NCBI GenBank assembly: GCA_964436975.1
Contig: CAYTET010000022.1
Location: 1 to 26,760, forward strand
DNA length: 26,760 nt
From: CAYTET01 sp964436975
Lineage (GTDB): Bacteria; Bacillota_I; Bacilli_A; Erysipelotrichales; Erysipelotrichaceae
Direction of reading: 5' to 3'
The notes beneath the pieces are model-generated. The model saw nothing but the letters and a program-made list of their open reading frames with translations. It had not been told where the DNA came from and made no database searches. Position numbers and translations under genes: made by a program. Shown piece by piece: positions 16,492 to 25,004 of this stretch (positions are counted from its first letter, which is position 1; every line of letters begins with the position of its first letter).

Positions 16492-18159
16492 TCAATTATA
16501 TCCAACTACCGCAATCAGATGAACGTAGGGGTAGACGATTGTGCTTAAGGGCACATTGATGTAGTTGTTGGTATTGGATGCCAGCAACAGATCAATGGTG
16601 TTGCCGTCTTGGTCGGTTACCAGATCGTAGACTAAAGTGGCATGATCATTTTTGGATTTGCGCTGGCTGACCTGGATGACATCGCCGCCCTGGGCCAGAT
16701 AGATATTATCAGTAATCTGGCTGACTAAGCCGGCTCCGGTATTGCCGGCCGCATAGCGGTAGAAGTAGTTGACCGCTGTCCAGCTGTAGACATAGCCCTT
16801 GGCCGTCTGGTCGGCATTATAGGAGCCGCTGTAGTATTTCCACTGGTAGGTAACCGCTCCGGAGTAATCGTAGGGGATGCCGCCGGCATGCAGACACTGG
16901 GAAACAAAATTCTGGCAGTTTGATGACCAGGAGTTCATATAGCTCTTGTTGCGGGCTTTGACATAAGAAGCGGCATAGGCGGTGGCCGCCTGCCGGTCAT
17001 AACTGTTGGGGGCTGTTTTGGTAATGGTGTCGGTTTTATCGATGGCCGCCTGCCGGTAGGTATTCTGGCTGGCAATCCGCTTGTCAAAGGCGGTCACATC
17101 ATTATTGTAGATGGTGTCGATAGCCGTTTTATAGTCGGCTGTGGCGGTATAGTGTTCGGTAAACATCAGATCAAAATCCTGGTGGCGGGTTACTTTGACC
17201 AGCTTGAGGCCGCCGGAGGCCTGGGTATAGGTAAAGTCAGTCTGCAGGGTATACAGATTGGTTGTCAGGGCCGCAATGCCGTTGTAGTTGATAATGATGT
17301 CCTCATAGCAGACAATGGTATGGTTGCCGTCTTCAAGAGTTGTGTCCTTGGAGACGATAAAGGAATAGGACAGCTGGGACATCTTCAGGTCAATGGTGCT
17401 CTGGCCGGCGGCATAATTGTAATAGGAAACGGCTTTGGTATGCAGGTAGAGCTGATCGGCGCTGGCCGAATCAAACAGGCCGGCAAAGTCGGCCTCCGTC
17501 TGATTGGCCATGGCATAATACTGCTGGTTATAGTAGTTTTTGATCAGGTCGATAACCGTCTGGCTGACCTTGGCGGTATTGGTAACATTGGTGCAGTACT
17601 GCTTCTGGTCTTCCACCACCGCAACTTCTCTTTCAAAGCTGGAAGTATTGCCGGCGCTGTCAGTGACGGTGTAGGTAACTGTCTGGCTGCCCAGCCGGCT
17701 GCTGTCAAAGCCGGTGACGGTCACTTTAGAACTGATGTCGCCGTCAACGTCATCAACCGCCGTATATCCGGCATCGACGTAGGCGTGATTCTGCCAGTAG
17801 GTGGCAATGGCGGTCTCGTTGACCGTCAGCTGGGGAGGGGTCAGATCGACAACTTCGACCTGCCGGCTGCGGGTAACAAAAAACCAGCGGTAGGTGATGT
17901 AATAGGTCCCGCATTTAGAAGTATCAACGCTGCCTTCGGTTTCAACGGCTCCGATATTCAGCCGGGACGAAGCGCCGGCATCCTGGTATTCACTGCCATA
18001 AGCCACGGTTACTTTATCATCCCCGTTAATGCTGATATTCATCGGGCAGATGAAGACCAGAAAGGCGGTGATGATAAGAATTGTCAAAATGGAGATAAGC
18101 AGAATCTTTTTAAGCTGGCTCTTTGACTGAGCCGGCTTTGTTTCTTTGTTATTGCTCAT
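16492..18159 (-). CDS. Membrane-anchored Ig-like / Amidase_6 cell-wall protein
   Basis: This is a protein of about 555 residues. A basic N-terminus is followed by one membrane anchor (about 17-38) with no signal-peptidase site evident. Two Ig-like (DUF5011/HYR) domains follow at about 40-107 and 110-185; the second holds AVDDVDGDISSKVTV and VTYTVTDSAGN. A middle domain (about 190-330) resembles an NTF2-like fold. The C-terminal Amidase_6 domain begins YDRQAATAYA and has NCQNFVSQCLHAGG with probable catalytic Cys415, and NDHATLVY with His506. It should face outside and cut peptide bonds in wall peptidoglycan or a related target. I start it at ATG 18159, ten bases after AAAGGAG (18170-18176); a TTG at 18168 is too close to that site. 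The gene overlaps the pseudouridine synthase stop by 11 nt. Confidence 0.85.
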   Translation of the reverse strand: MSNNKETKPAQSKSQLKKILLISILTILIITAFLVFICPMNISINGDDKVTVAYGSEYQDAGASSRLNIGAVETEGSVDTSKCGTYYITYRWFFVTRSRQVEVVDLTPPQLTVNETAIATYWQNHAYVDAGYTAVDDVDGDISSKVTVTGFDSSRLGSQTVTYTVTDSAGNTSSFEREVAVVEDQKQYCTNVTNTAKVSQTVIDLIKNYYNQQYYAMANQTEADFAGLFDSASADQLYLHTKAVSYYNYAAGQSTIDLKMSQLSYSFIVSKDTTLEDGNHTIVCYEDIIINYNGIAALTTNLYTLQTDFTYTQASGGLKLVKVTRHQDFDLMFTEHYTATADYKTAIDTIYNNDVTAFDKRIASQNTYRQAAIDKTDTITKTAPNSYDRQAATAYAASYVKARNKSYMNSWSSNCQNFVSQCLHAGGIPYDYSGAVTYQWKYYSGSYNADQTAKGYVYSWTAVNYFYRYAAGNTGAGLVSQITDNIYLAQGGDVIQVSQRKSKNDHATLVYDLVTDQDGNTIDLLLASNTNNYINVPLSTIVYPYVHLIAVVGYN

Positions 18160-18841
18160 TGGTGACAAGCTCCTTTAGAGGAAATAAAAGCCATGGTTTT
18201 ACTTCCGGAGGCAAAGCGGTAAATGACATATTCTGGCGGCTGACCGGATGAACCAGATCCAGCCGGTAAGACCACAAGGCGATCTGCTGGCCGCTGACGG
18301 CCTGGCTGTTATAGCGCTGGTCGCCCCACAAAGGATAGCCGCGGCTGGCAAACTGCACCCTGATCTGATGCGAGCGGCCGGTATGCAGGTCAACCTTCAT
18401 CAGGGAAAGATCTTTAGCGCAAGCCAGCAGCTGGTAATCCAAAACAGCTTTTTTGCCCTTTTCAGGGGTGCTGACAGAGACCGTATTGGTCGCACCGTCT
18501 TTGACTAGATAATCAGTCCAGCTGCCGCTATTGTCAGGGCGACCGCAGCAGACGGCCAGATATGACTTGCAAAGATGCTGGGTCTGCAGGGCGGCGCTCA
18601 GCCGGCTGGCCGCCTTGGAAGTCTTGGCCAGCACCATGACGCCGCCGACCGGCCGGTCCAGCCGCTGGACCAGGCCCAGGTAGGCCTGATTGGGCTTATG
18701 ATATTTTTCTTTCAGATAGGCTTTCATCAGTGAAAGCACATCGGAATCATTGCTGCTGTCAGCCTGAACCGGGATGTTGACCGGCTTGACGATAACCAGC
18801 AGGTGATTGTCCTCATAGAGTATCCGGATGTCAGTTTTCAT
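18149..18841 (-). CDS. RluA-family pseudouridine synthase
   Basis: This 230-residue protein has ILYEDNHLLVIVKP at 7-20 and QRLDRPVGGVMVLAKT at 59-74, where Asp62 is the catalytic aspartate of the family. LHTGRSHQIRVQFA and GYPLWGDQRY follow as in RluA/RluC-type enzymes. It isomerises uridine to pseudouridine in rRNA or tRNA; the target base is not clear. No S4 domain is present at the N-terminus, unlike RluC/RluD, so it belongs to the short form. The start overlaps the methyltransferase stop by 11 nt and lacks a strong ribosome binding site, so it is probably translated by coupling. Confidence 0.9.
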   Translation of the reverse strand: MKTDIRILYEDNHLLVIVKPVNIPVQADSSNDSDVLSLMKAYLKEKYHKPNQAYLGLVQRLDRPVGGVMVLAKTSKAASRLSAALQTQHLCKSYLAVCCGRPDNSGSWTDYLVKDGATNTVSVSTPEKGKKAVLDYQLLACAKDLSLMKVDLHTGRSHQIRVQFASRGYPLWGDQRYNSQAVSGQQIALWSYRLDLVHPVSRQNMSFTALPPEVKPWLLFPLKELVTNEQ

Positions 18842-19700
18842 AGCGTCCGAATAAGCCGCAGGGCAGCAGAAACGGGCCGTCTGTCTGCGGCAGAGCCAGC
18901 TCCTGACAGTCCAGTTTACCCTTGGGGAAATGGCTGTCCAGCTGCTGATGCATGATATTGGCTAAAACCAGCGGTGAAAAGCCGGTGGTATAGGCATTGA
19001 TTAGAAAGAACAGGGGCTCATCTTCCAGAAGCACGGCACACTGGCTGATCAGATCGGTCAACTGGTCTTCCAGTTTCCACAGTTCATTATTGGGACCGCG
19101 GCCATAGGATGGCGGATCCATGATAATAGCGGAGTATTTGGTGCCGCGGCGCTGCTGGCGGGCGACAAATTTTGTGACATCATCAACAATGTAGTGGATT
19201 GATTTATCCTGCAGGCCGCATAATTCCATGTTTTCCTTGGCCCAGCCGACCATGCCTTTGGCGGCATCAACATGAACGATATTAGCCGCTCCGGCTTTGG
19301 CACAGGCCATAGTGGCGGCCCCGGTATAGGCAAACAGGTTCAATACGCTGACCGGCCGGCCGGCATTTTTGATCTTGTCCATCATCCAGTCCCAGTTGAC
19401 AGCCTGTTCGGGGAACAGGCCGGTATGCTTGAAATTGGTCGGAGCCACCTTAAAAGTCAGACCATGGTAGCTGACCGTCCAGAAGGGCGGCAGGGCCCGG
19501 TTGGTCTGCCAGCGGCCGCCGCCGGAACTGGCGCGGTGATAGATGGCGTCGGCCTTGGCCCAGCGGCGGTCATCATGCTTGAGCCACAGCGCCTGGGGGT
19601 CAGGCCGCACTAAGACAAACTCGCCCCATTTTTCCAGTTTTTCCTTATCTCCGGTGTCAATCAATTGATAATCCTGCCAGCCAGTCGCTATTGCCGTCAT
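18831..19700 (-). CDS. SAM-dependent RNA methyltransferase-like protein (RlmK/RlmI class)
   Basis: This 289-residue protein has an N-terminal beta region (about 20-90) and a Rossmann methyltransferase fold. NLFAYTGAATMACAKAGA (121-138) is motif I, VHVDAAKGMVGWAKEN the motif II region, and DPPSYG at 195-200 the catalytic motif IV typical of PF10672-type rRNA base methyltransferases. LFPEQAVNWDWM matches the segment before motif I in this group. The target is likely 23S rRNA, but the position cannot be fixed. The ATG at 19700 follows an AGGAAGTAGGA stretch. It is first in the three-gene minus-strand operon, ahead of the pseudouridine synthase and amidase. Confidence 0.87.
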   Translation of the reverse strand: MTAIATGWQDYQLIDTGDKEKLEKWGEFVLVRPDPQALWLKHDDRRWAKADAIYHRASSGGGRWQTNRALPPFWTVSYHGLTFKVAPTNFKHTGLFPEQAVNWDWMMDKIKNAGRPVSVLNLFAYTGAATMACAKAGAANIVHVDAAKGMVGWAKENMELCGLQDKSIHYIVDDVTKFVARQQRRGTKYSAIIMDPPSYGRGPNNELWKLEDQLTDLISQCAVLLEDEPLFFLINAYTTGFSPLVLANIMHQQLDSHFPKGKLDCQELALPQTDGPFLLPCGLFGRYEN

Positions 19701-19725
19701 ATGTCCTACTTCCTAACTAAACGGA

Positions 19726-19731
19726 ATTATA
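19726..19731 (-). promoter_or_regulatory. -10 box for the minus-strand RNA-modification operon
   Basis: On the minus strand, TATAAT (plus 19726-19731) preceded by GTG lies about 25 bases ahead of the start codon at 19700. The -35 region (TTTTAT at 17-base spacing) is poor. The leader would be very short. Confidence 0.45.
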
Positions 19732-19843
19732 CACTATCGCTACCTGTTATAAAAGAGAAGGCGGGCTGATCTGCTGACAAAAAGCCGGCATCCGGCCGGT
19801 TTGACAAAAAGAACAAGACAGCACCGATAACGGGGAAAGACAA

Positions 19844-19852
19844 TGGTATAAT
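19844..19852 (+). promoter_or_regulatory. Extended -10 promoter of the pcrA-ligA operon
   Basis: TGG followed by TATAAT (19847-19852) is an extended -10 element. The start codon lies 20 bases downstream, giving a very short leader. A perfect TTGACA at 19801-19806 is too far (40 bases) to serve this -10 box. Confidence 0.45.
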
Positions 19853-19871
19853 AAGCAAGGTGATAAAACAA

Positions 19872-22028
19872 ATGAGCAGCTACTTAGACGGCCTTAATGA
19901 ACAGCAGAAGCAGGCTGTGACTACTAAAAGCAAATATGTCAGGGTTGTTGCCGGAGCCGGCAGCGGCAAGACCAGGGTTTTGACGACCCGGGTTTTATAT
20001 CTGGTCAACGACTGGGGCATCGACCCGCGCAAGATTCTGGCGCTGACTTTCACCAATAAAGCTACCAATGAAATGAAAAAGCGGATCACCCAGACCATGC
20101 CCCAGGCCGGTCTGGTCAATATCAGCACCATCCATTCGCTGGGCGTCCGCATCTTAAGGGAAGATATCAATGCCCTGGGGCTGCCCCGCAATTTTGCGAT
20201 AATGGATCAGGAAGACCAGAAAGCCGTGGTCAAAGAGGCCTACAAGCAGTTGGGCCTGGATGCCAAGGAATACCCTTACGGCTCAACTCTGGAATACATC
20301 AGCAACAATAAAACGGCTCTGCTTAACGCCGAGGCGGCCAAAAAGATGGCCTATACCCCCTACGAGGACAACCGGGCGCTGGTTTATGAATACTATCTGA
20401 CCCGCCAGCAGGAGCTGGGCGCTCTCGATTTTGACGACCTGCTGCTGCAGACCGTCCGGCTGTTTAAGACCCAGGCGGCCATCCGGGCGAAATGGCAGCG
20501 CCGCTTCCAGTTCATTCTGGTAGATGAGTTTCAGGATATCGACAATACCCAGTACGAGATGATCAATCTGCTGACCACCGAAGATACTTTCCTTTATGTT
20601 GTCGGCGACCCTGACCAGACCATTTATACCTGGCGGGGGGCGGACATCAATATCATCATCAACTTTGAAAAGAAATACCAGCCCTGCCAGACCATCACCC
20701 TGACGAAGAATTACCGCTCCAGCCAGATGATCCTTGATGCGGCCAACAGTGTTATCCAGCATAATAAAAACCGCCTTAAAAAGGATCTCTTCACGGACAA
20801 CCAGCCCGGCAGCCGGGTGGTCCACATGACCGCCGTCAGCGAGGAAAGCGAGGCTGTGTTTGTCGGCCAGAAGATTATCCAGCTGCATCATCAGGGCGAT
20901 GAATACAGCGATTTTGCGGTTCTCTACCGTTCCAACTATCTGTCCCGGCCTTTAGAAAAGGCTTTTATCGATATGAGCATACCTTATGTCATCTACGGGG
21001 GCATCCGCTTCTATGAGCGGGCCGAAATAAAAGACATGCTGTCATATCTGCGGATGCTTGTCAGCCGGGATGACCTTTCCTATAAGCGGATTATCAATAC
21101 CCCGAAAAGAGGCATCGGACCCAAGAGTGTGGACAGCCTTCTGCTGTACAGCCGGGAGCATAAGATGACAATGTACCAGGCGGTCGGATCAGCCCAACTT
21201 AGCGCCAAGGCGCTTAGTACGCTGACGGCTTTTAACCAGCAGATTGAAGACTGGACCAGCCGCAGCGCCGATATGGAGCTGGAGCAGATTTTGCAGATGG
21301 TGATGAGCGAAAGCGGCTATAAGGCCATGCTGCAGGCTTCCAGCGATCCCTTTGATGCCGAGCGGCTGGAAAACATCAAGGAGCTGATCGGTGATATCAA
21401 AGAATTCAGCCAGACCAGCCCGCAGGCCAAACTAGAAGATTATCTGGCGATGGTCGCCCTGTATACGGATCTGCAGAATGACGATGCCAGCCAGCATGTG
21501 CAGATGATGACGGTCCATGCGGCCAAGGGGCTGGAGTTTAAAAATGTGTTTGTCATCGGTCTTTCCGACGGCATTTTCCCATCGGAAAGGACCATGAGCG
21601 AAGGCATCAAGGGTTTGGAAGAAGAAAGAAGACTGGTTTACGTGGCTTTTACCCGGGCCCGCCAGCGGCTGTTTCTGACAGAAAGCCGCGGCTACAGTTA
21701 CGCTAATTCCTGTTCCAAGACTCCCAGCCGCTTCATCAATGAGATTGATGAGGAATATGTTGAAAACATCGGCGCCATGGCGGCGGTCCGGCCGTCGGGC
21801 GGTTATAATCCCAATGAGCATATGGCTGATCTGACCCAGGCGGGCTTTGAGCCGCGCAAAAACAGCACGGTCTATAAGCCGGGTGATCAGGTGACCCATG
21901 ATGAATTTGGCGACGGGGTGGTCATTTCCGTCAATGGCAATTTCGGCACAATTGCCTTTGCCTATCCCACCCGCACCAAGACCATATCTTTAAGCTTTCC
22001 CAAACTGCATAAGAAGGAGGCGGCATGA
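19872..22028 (+). CDS. pcrA: ATP-dependent DNA helicase PcrA (UvrD family)
   Basis: This is a protein of about 718 residues, a normal PcrA length. LNEQQKQAV is the Q-motif region, AGAGSGKT (27-34) the Walker A motif, and VDEFQDID (217-224) the Walker B/motif II. GDPDQTIYTWRGAD is motif III, and VMTVHAAKGLEF-like and YVAFTRAR segments follow as motifs V and VI. The C-terminal tudor-like tail has GDQVTHDEFGDGVVISV. It unwinds DNA 3' to 5' in repair, rolling-circle replication and removal of RecA or RNA polymerase. I prefer ATG 19872 because AAGGTGA (19857-19863) sits 8 bases ahead; a GTG at 19860 lies inside that site. Its stop overlaps the ligA start by 4 nt. Confidence 0.96.
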   Translation: MSSYLDGLNEQQKQAVTTKSKYVRVVAGAGSGKTRVLTTRVLYLVNDWGIDPRKILALTFTNKATNEMKKRITQTMPQAGLVNISTIHSLGVRILREDINALGLPRNFAIMDQEDQKAVVKEAYKQLGLDAKEYPYGSTLEYISNNKTALLNAEAAKKMAYTPYEDNRALVYEYYLTRQQELGALDFDDLLLQTVRLFKTQAAIRAKWQRRFQFILVDEFQDIDNTQYEMINLLTTEDTFLYVVGDPDQTIYTWRGADINIIINFEKKYQPCQTITLTKNYRSSQMILDAANSVIQHNKNRLKKDLFTDNQPGSRVVHMTAVSEESEAVFVGQKIIQLHHQGDEYSDFAVLYRSNYLSRPLEKAFIDMSIPYVIYGGIRFYERAEIKDMLSYLRMLVSRDDLSYKRIINTPKRGIGPKSVDSLLLYSREHKMTMYQAVGSAQLSAKALSTLTAFNQQIEDWTSRSADMELEQILQMVMSESGYKAMLQASSDPFDAERLENIKELIGDIKEFSQTSPQAKLEDYLAMVALYTDLQNDDASQHVQMMTVHAAKGLEFKNVFVIGLSDGIFPSERTMSEGIKGLEEERRLVYVAFTRARQRLFLTESRGYSYANSCSKTPSRFINEIDEEYVENIGAMAAVRPSGGYNPNEHMADLTQAGFEPRKNSTVYKPGDQVTHDEFGDGVVISVNGNFGTIAFAYPTRTKTISLSFPKLHKKEAA

Positions 22029-24040
22029 TGAGTGATGATGTTTACAGCCGCATAATCGAACTGCGCCGGCTTTTGGAACTGTATAATCTGCAGTATTACC
22101 GGGATGACAAGCCAACCGTTCCGGACAGCGAGTATGATGCCCGCTTAAACGAGCTTAAAAAGCTGGAAGCGGAATATCCGCAGTATGCCGATGCCAATTC
22201 CCCGACAGTCAGGGTAGGGGGCACGGCGGCCACCGGTTTTACTAAAATCGTGCACAAGCGCAGCATGCTTTCCTTAGGCAATGTCTACAATTATGAGGAG
22301 ATCAAGGCTTTTAACCAGCGGATCGTCGATGAAGTCGGACCGGTGGAATACGTGGTCGAACTTAAGATGGACGGTCTGGCCATGGCCATCCTCTACCAGC
22401 ATAATGAGTTTGTCCAGGCGGTGACGCGCGGTGACGGAGTCACCGGAGAAGATGTAACGGCTAATGTGCGTACTATCAAAACCATTCCCATGCACATTGA
22501 TTTTGCCGATGAACTGGATATCCGCGGGGAAGTCTACATGCCCAAGGCCAGCTTTGACAAGCTGAACCGGCAAAGAGAGCTCGACGGCGAAGAGCTGTTT
22601 GCCAACTGCCGCAATGCGGCCGCCGGCTCTATCCGCCAGCTTGATCCTAAAATTGCCGCTTCCCGCGGCCTGAATGCCTACTGGTATCATGTTCCGCAGG
22701 CGGACCGGTGGGTCAAAACCCACAGCGAGGCACTGGATATGCTGGACCGGCTGGGCTTCAGAACCAATCCTAAAAGAAGACTGTGCCACAGCGTTGAAGA
22801 GATCTGGGCCTTTATTGAGCAGACCGCGGCCGAAAGGGAAAGCTTGGGCTATCCCATTGACGGCATGGTTCTGAAGGTAAACAGTCTGGCTCTGCAGAAG
22901 CAGCTTGGCTTTACTACTAAGTATCCCAAATGGGCCGTGGCATATAAGTTTCCGGCGGAAGAGGTCATGACTAAGGTTGAAGATATCTTCTGCACGGTCG
23001 GACGTACCGGCCGGGTGACTCCCAATGCCCACTTCGCCCCGGTTACGATTGCCCAGACCGAGGTTGAATATGCCACTCTGCACAATGAAGACTACATCCG
23101 GGCCAAGGATGTAAGGATCGGTGATTATGTCGTGGTTCACAAGGCCGGCGACATCATTCCGGAAGTGGTCAATGTGGTTCTGTCCAAGCGCAGTGATGCG
23201 GCTGTTCCTTATGTCTTTCCCCAGACCTGTCCGGTCTGCGGAATGCCGCTGCACCGGTTTGCCGATGAGGCTGACCACTACTGTCTTAACAGCGAATGTC
23301 AGGCCCGCATTGTTGAAAGCATCACCCACTATGCCAGCCGGGATGCCATGAACATCGACGGCCTGGGCGAGAAAAAGGTCGAATTGCTGCATGTCAGCGG
23401 TCTGCTGAAACGGATTGAAGACATTTACCAACTCAAATACCACCAGAATGAGATGCTGCAGCTTGATAAGATGGGTCTTAAATCATATGACAATCTGATG
23501 CAGGCCATTGAGAATTCCAAGCACAATGAACTGGACCGGCTGCTGTTTGGCATCGGCATCAAGCATGTCGGCGCCAAGGCGGCCCGGATATTGGCCCAGC
23601 ATTATCCCAGCATGGATCTGCTGAGCCAAGCCGGCATGGCCGAGCTTACCAGCATTGCCGATATCGGCGAGGTTATTGCCGACAGTGTCGTAAATTTCTT
23701 TAAGGATGAGTCTAACCAGCAGCTTATCGCGGCCCTGCGGCAGGCTGACGTCAATATGACTTACCAGTCCAAGGCCCAGTTTGCATCAGTCTTTTCCAAT
23801 AAGACCGTCGTGCTGACCGGCGGATTGAGCCGGCTGAGCCGCAGTCAGGCCACTGATCTGCTCAGCCAGCTGCAGGCCAAGGTCACTTCTTCGGTTTCCC
23901 GGGCTACTGATATTGTGGTTTTCGGCAGTGATCCGGGCTCAAAGTATGATAAAGCTGTTTCCCTGGGCATCCAGCTGATGGATGAGGATAGTTTTGTCAG
24001 CGAGCTGATCCGCGTCGGATTAATGCCTTCAGAGCAGTGA
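22025..24040 (+). CDS. ligA: NAD-dependent DNA ligase LigA
   Basis: This 671-residue protein has the full domain order. First comes domain Ia (1-65) for NAD binding. The nucleotidyltransferase domain has catalytic Lys114 in ELKMDG, where AMP is attached. An OB-fold follows, then a zinc finger with Cys402 and Cys405 (CPVCG) and the later HYCLNSEC pair, a helix-hairpin-helix region (near 435-580), and a C-terminal BRCT domain (about 590-671) beginning FSNKTVVLTGGL. It seals nicks at Okazaki fragments and in repair. GGAGG lies six to ten bases before the ATG, and a second ATG follows at once. It overlaps pcrA by 4 nt, the common arrangement in Bacillota. Confidence 0.97.
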   Translation: MMSDDVYSRIIELRRLLELYNLQYYRDDKPTVPDSEYDARLNELKKLEAEYPQYADANSPTVRVGGTAATGFTKIVHKRSMLSLGNVYNYEEIKAFNQRIVDEVGPVEYVVELKMDGLAMAILYQHNEFVQAVTRGDGVTGEDVTANVRTIKTIPMHIDFADELDIRGEVYMPKASFDKLNRQRELDGEELFANCRNAAAGSIRQLDPKIAASRGLNAYWYHVPQADRWVKTHSEALDMLDRLGFRTNPKRRLCHSVEEIWAFIEQTAAERESLGYPIDGMVLKVNSLALQKQLGFTTKYPKWAVAYKFPAEEVMTKVEDIFCTVGRTGRVTPNAHFAPVTIAQTEVEYATLHNEDYIRAKDVRIGDYVVVHKAGDIIPEVVNVVLSKRSDAAVPYVFPQTCPVCGMPLHRFADEADHYCLNSECQARIVESITHYASRDAMNIDGLGEKKVELLHVSGLLKRIEDIYQLKYHQNEMLQLDKMGLKSYDNLMQAIENSKHNELDRLLFGIGIKHVGAKAARILAQHYPSMDLLSQAGMAELTSIADIGEVIADSVVNFFKDESNQQLIAALRQADVNMTYQSKAQFASVFSNKTVVLTGGLSRLSRSQATDLLSQLQAKVTSSVSRATDIVVFGSDPGSKYDKAVSLGIQLMDEDSFVSELIRVGLMPSEQ

Positions 24041-24089
24041 CAGTGGCATAAAATGCCAGTTTAAGGTACAATATAGCCGAGGTGAGGAT

Positions 24090-25004
24090 ATGTCTGAAGA
24101 AAAGAATGTTCCCAGCCAGTCTGCATCATCAGGTCAAAATGATCAAAACAAGGAAAATGATGAGTTGTTCAATATGCCCTCATTCAGCATTGACAGCCCT
24201 GATTCATCAGCCGGTGACAGTCAGTCCCGGCCGGATGATGATGATACCATTGTTCTGACAAAAGCATCTGAAATAAATACATTGAAGGAAACTATGCCCG
24301 CAACCAACAACAAAAATACAACCCGTCTGCGCCGTGTCAAGCGCAAAAAGAAAGCCGGCCGCAGCCGCAGCGATGAAGATTTAGGATTCAACTGGTTTTT
24401 CTGGATCAGTTTTGTCATCATTGCCATTCCGGTCAGTGTTTTTCTGTACCTGCTGCTGACAGCATCTAAAGGCACGGGAACCCCGATTCTGGGCAACCGG
24501 CTGGACAATGATCTGAAAGGCTATACGGAATCTGATTCCACTTATCTGATAACAACTGAGCAGATCAGCGATGTCCAGAGCCAGATTGCGGCAATGAGCG
24601 GTGTTGACAGCGTTAAAGTCAACCTGACGGTTGAAACCCTGCGGGTGACCGTTGATGCCGACGACAGTTATACCAATGAGCAGATGCAGGCTAAAACGGA
24701 AGAAATCTATAATGTGATTACAGCCACTCTGCCGGTCGATAAGTATTTTGCCCAGATTGGTGATTATAAGCAGTATGATCTGGATATCTCCGTCTACAAT
24801 TCATTGGAGGCCGCCGATTTCATCTGCTGCAACCTGATAAAGAATTCCAGCATGACAACTTACACACTGAGTGTTGAGACAACGCCTAAGAACGCCGAAC
24901 TGGCTGACAACCTGCATAACCCGGTTGATACCAGCGGTGACGGTACCACGGAAGGGCCGGGCGCCAGTGATACTGACGACGGAACTAATGACAATATCAA
25001 CTGA
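24090..25004 (+). CDS. Single-pass membrane protein of unknown function
   Basis: I do not recognise this 304-residue protein. Residues 1-75 are polar, Ser/Asp/Asn-rich and probably disordered, and 78-95 are strongly basic (RLRRVKRKKK). One membrane helix lies at about 102-124. Residues 140-265 look folded, alternating beta-like and helical stretches (SGVDSVKVNLTVETLRVTV, then EEIYNVITATLPVDKYF). The last 35 residues are Asp/Gly/Thr-rich and again disordered. The basic stretch before the helix suggests the N-terminus is inside and the folded part outside. Between ligA and the next gene, some Bacillota carry a lipoprotein (CamS), but there is no lipobox here. The ATG follows GAGGTGAGG. The stop overlaps the rlmD-like start by one base. 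Confidence 0.75.
   Translation: MSEEKNVPSQSASSGQNDQNKENDELFNMPSFSIDSPDSSAGDSQSRPDDDDTIVLTKASEINTLKETMPATNNKNTTRLRRVKRKKKAGRSRSDEDLGFNWFFWISFVIIAIPVSVFLYLLLTASKGTGTPILGNRLDNDLKGYTESDSTYLITTEQISDVQSQIAAMSGVDSVKVNLTVETLRVTVDADDSYTNEQMQAKTEEIYNVITATLPVDKYFAQIGDYKQYDLDISVYNSLEAADFICCNLIKNSSMTTYTLSVETTPKNAELADNLHNPVDTSGDGTTEGPGASDTDDGTNDNIN

Noticed and set aside
17152..18126. 324-residue open frame antisense to the amidase gene
   Set aside because: Gly/Val/Ile-rich translation typical of an antisense shadow; the minus strand has catalytic motifs and a good start.
19801..19852. TTGACA (19801) paired with TATAAT (19847) as one promoter
   Set aside because: The spacing of 40 bases is far too long; only the extended -10 was kept.
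22274..23443. 389-residue open frame antisense to ligA
   Set aside because: It is a shadow of the ligA codon pattern in GC-rich DNA; the plus strand encodes a complete, motif-perfect ligase.
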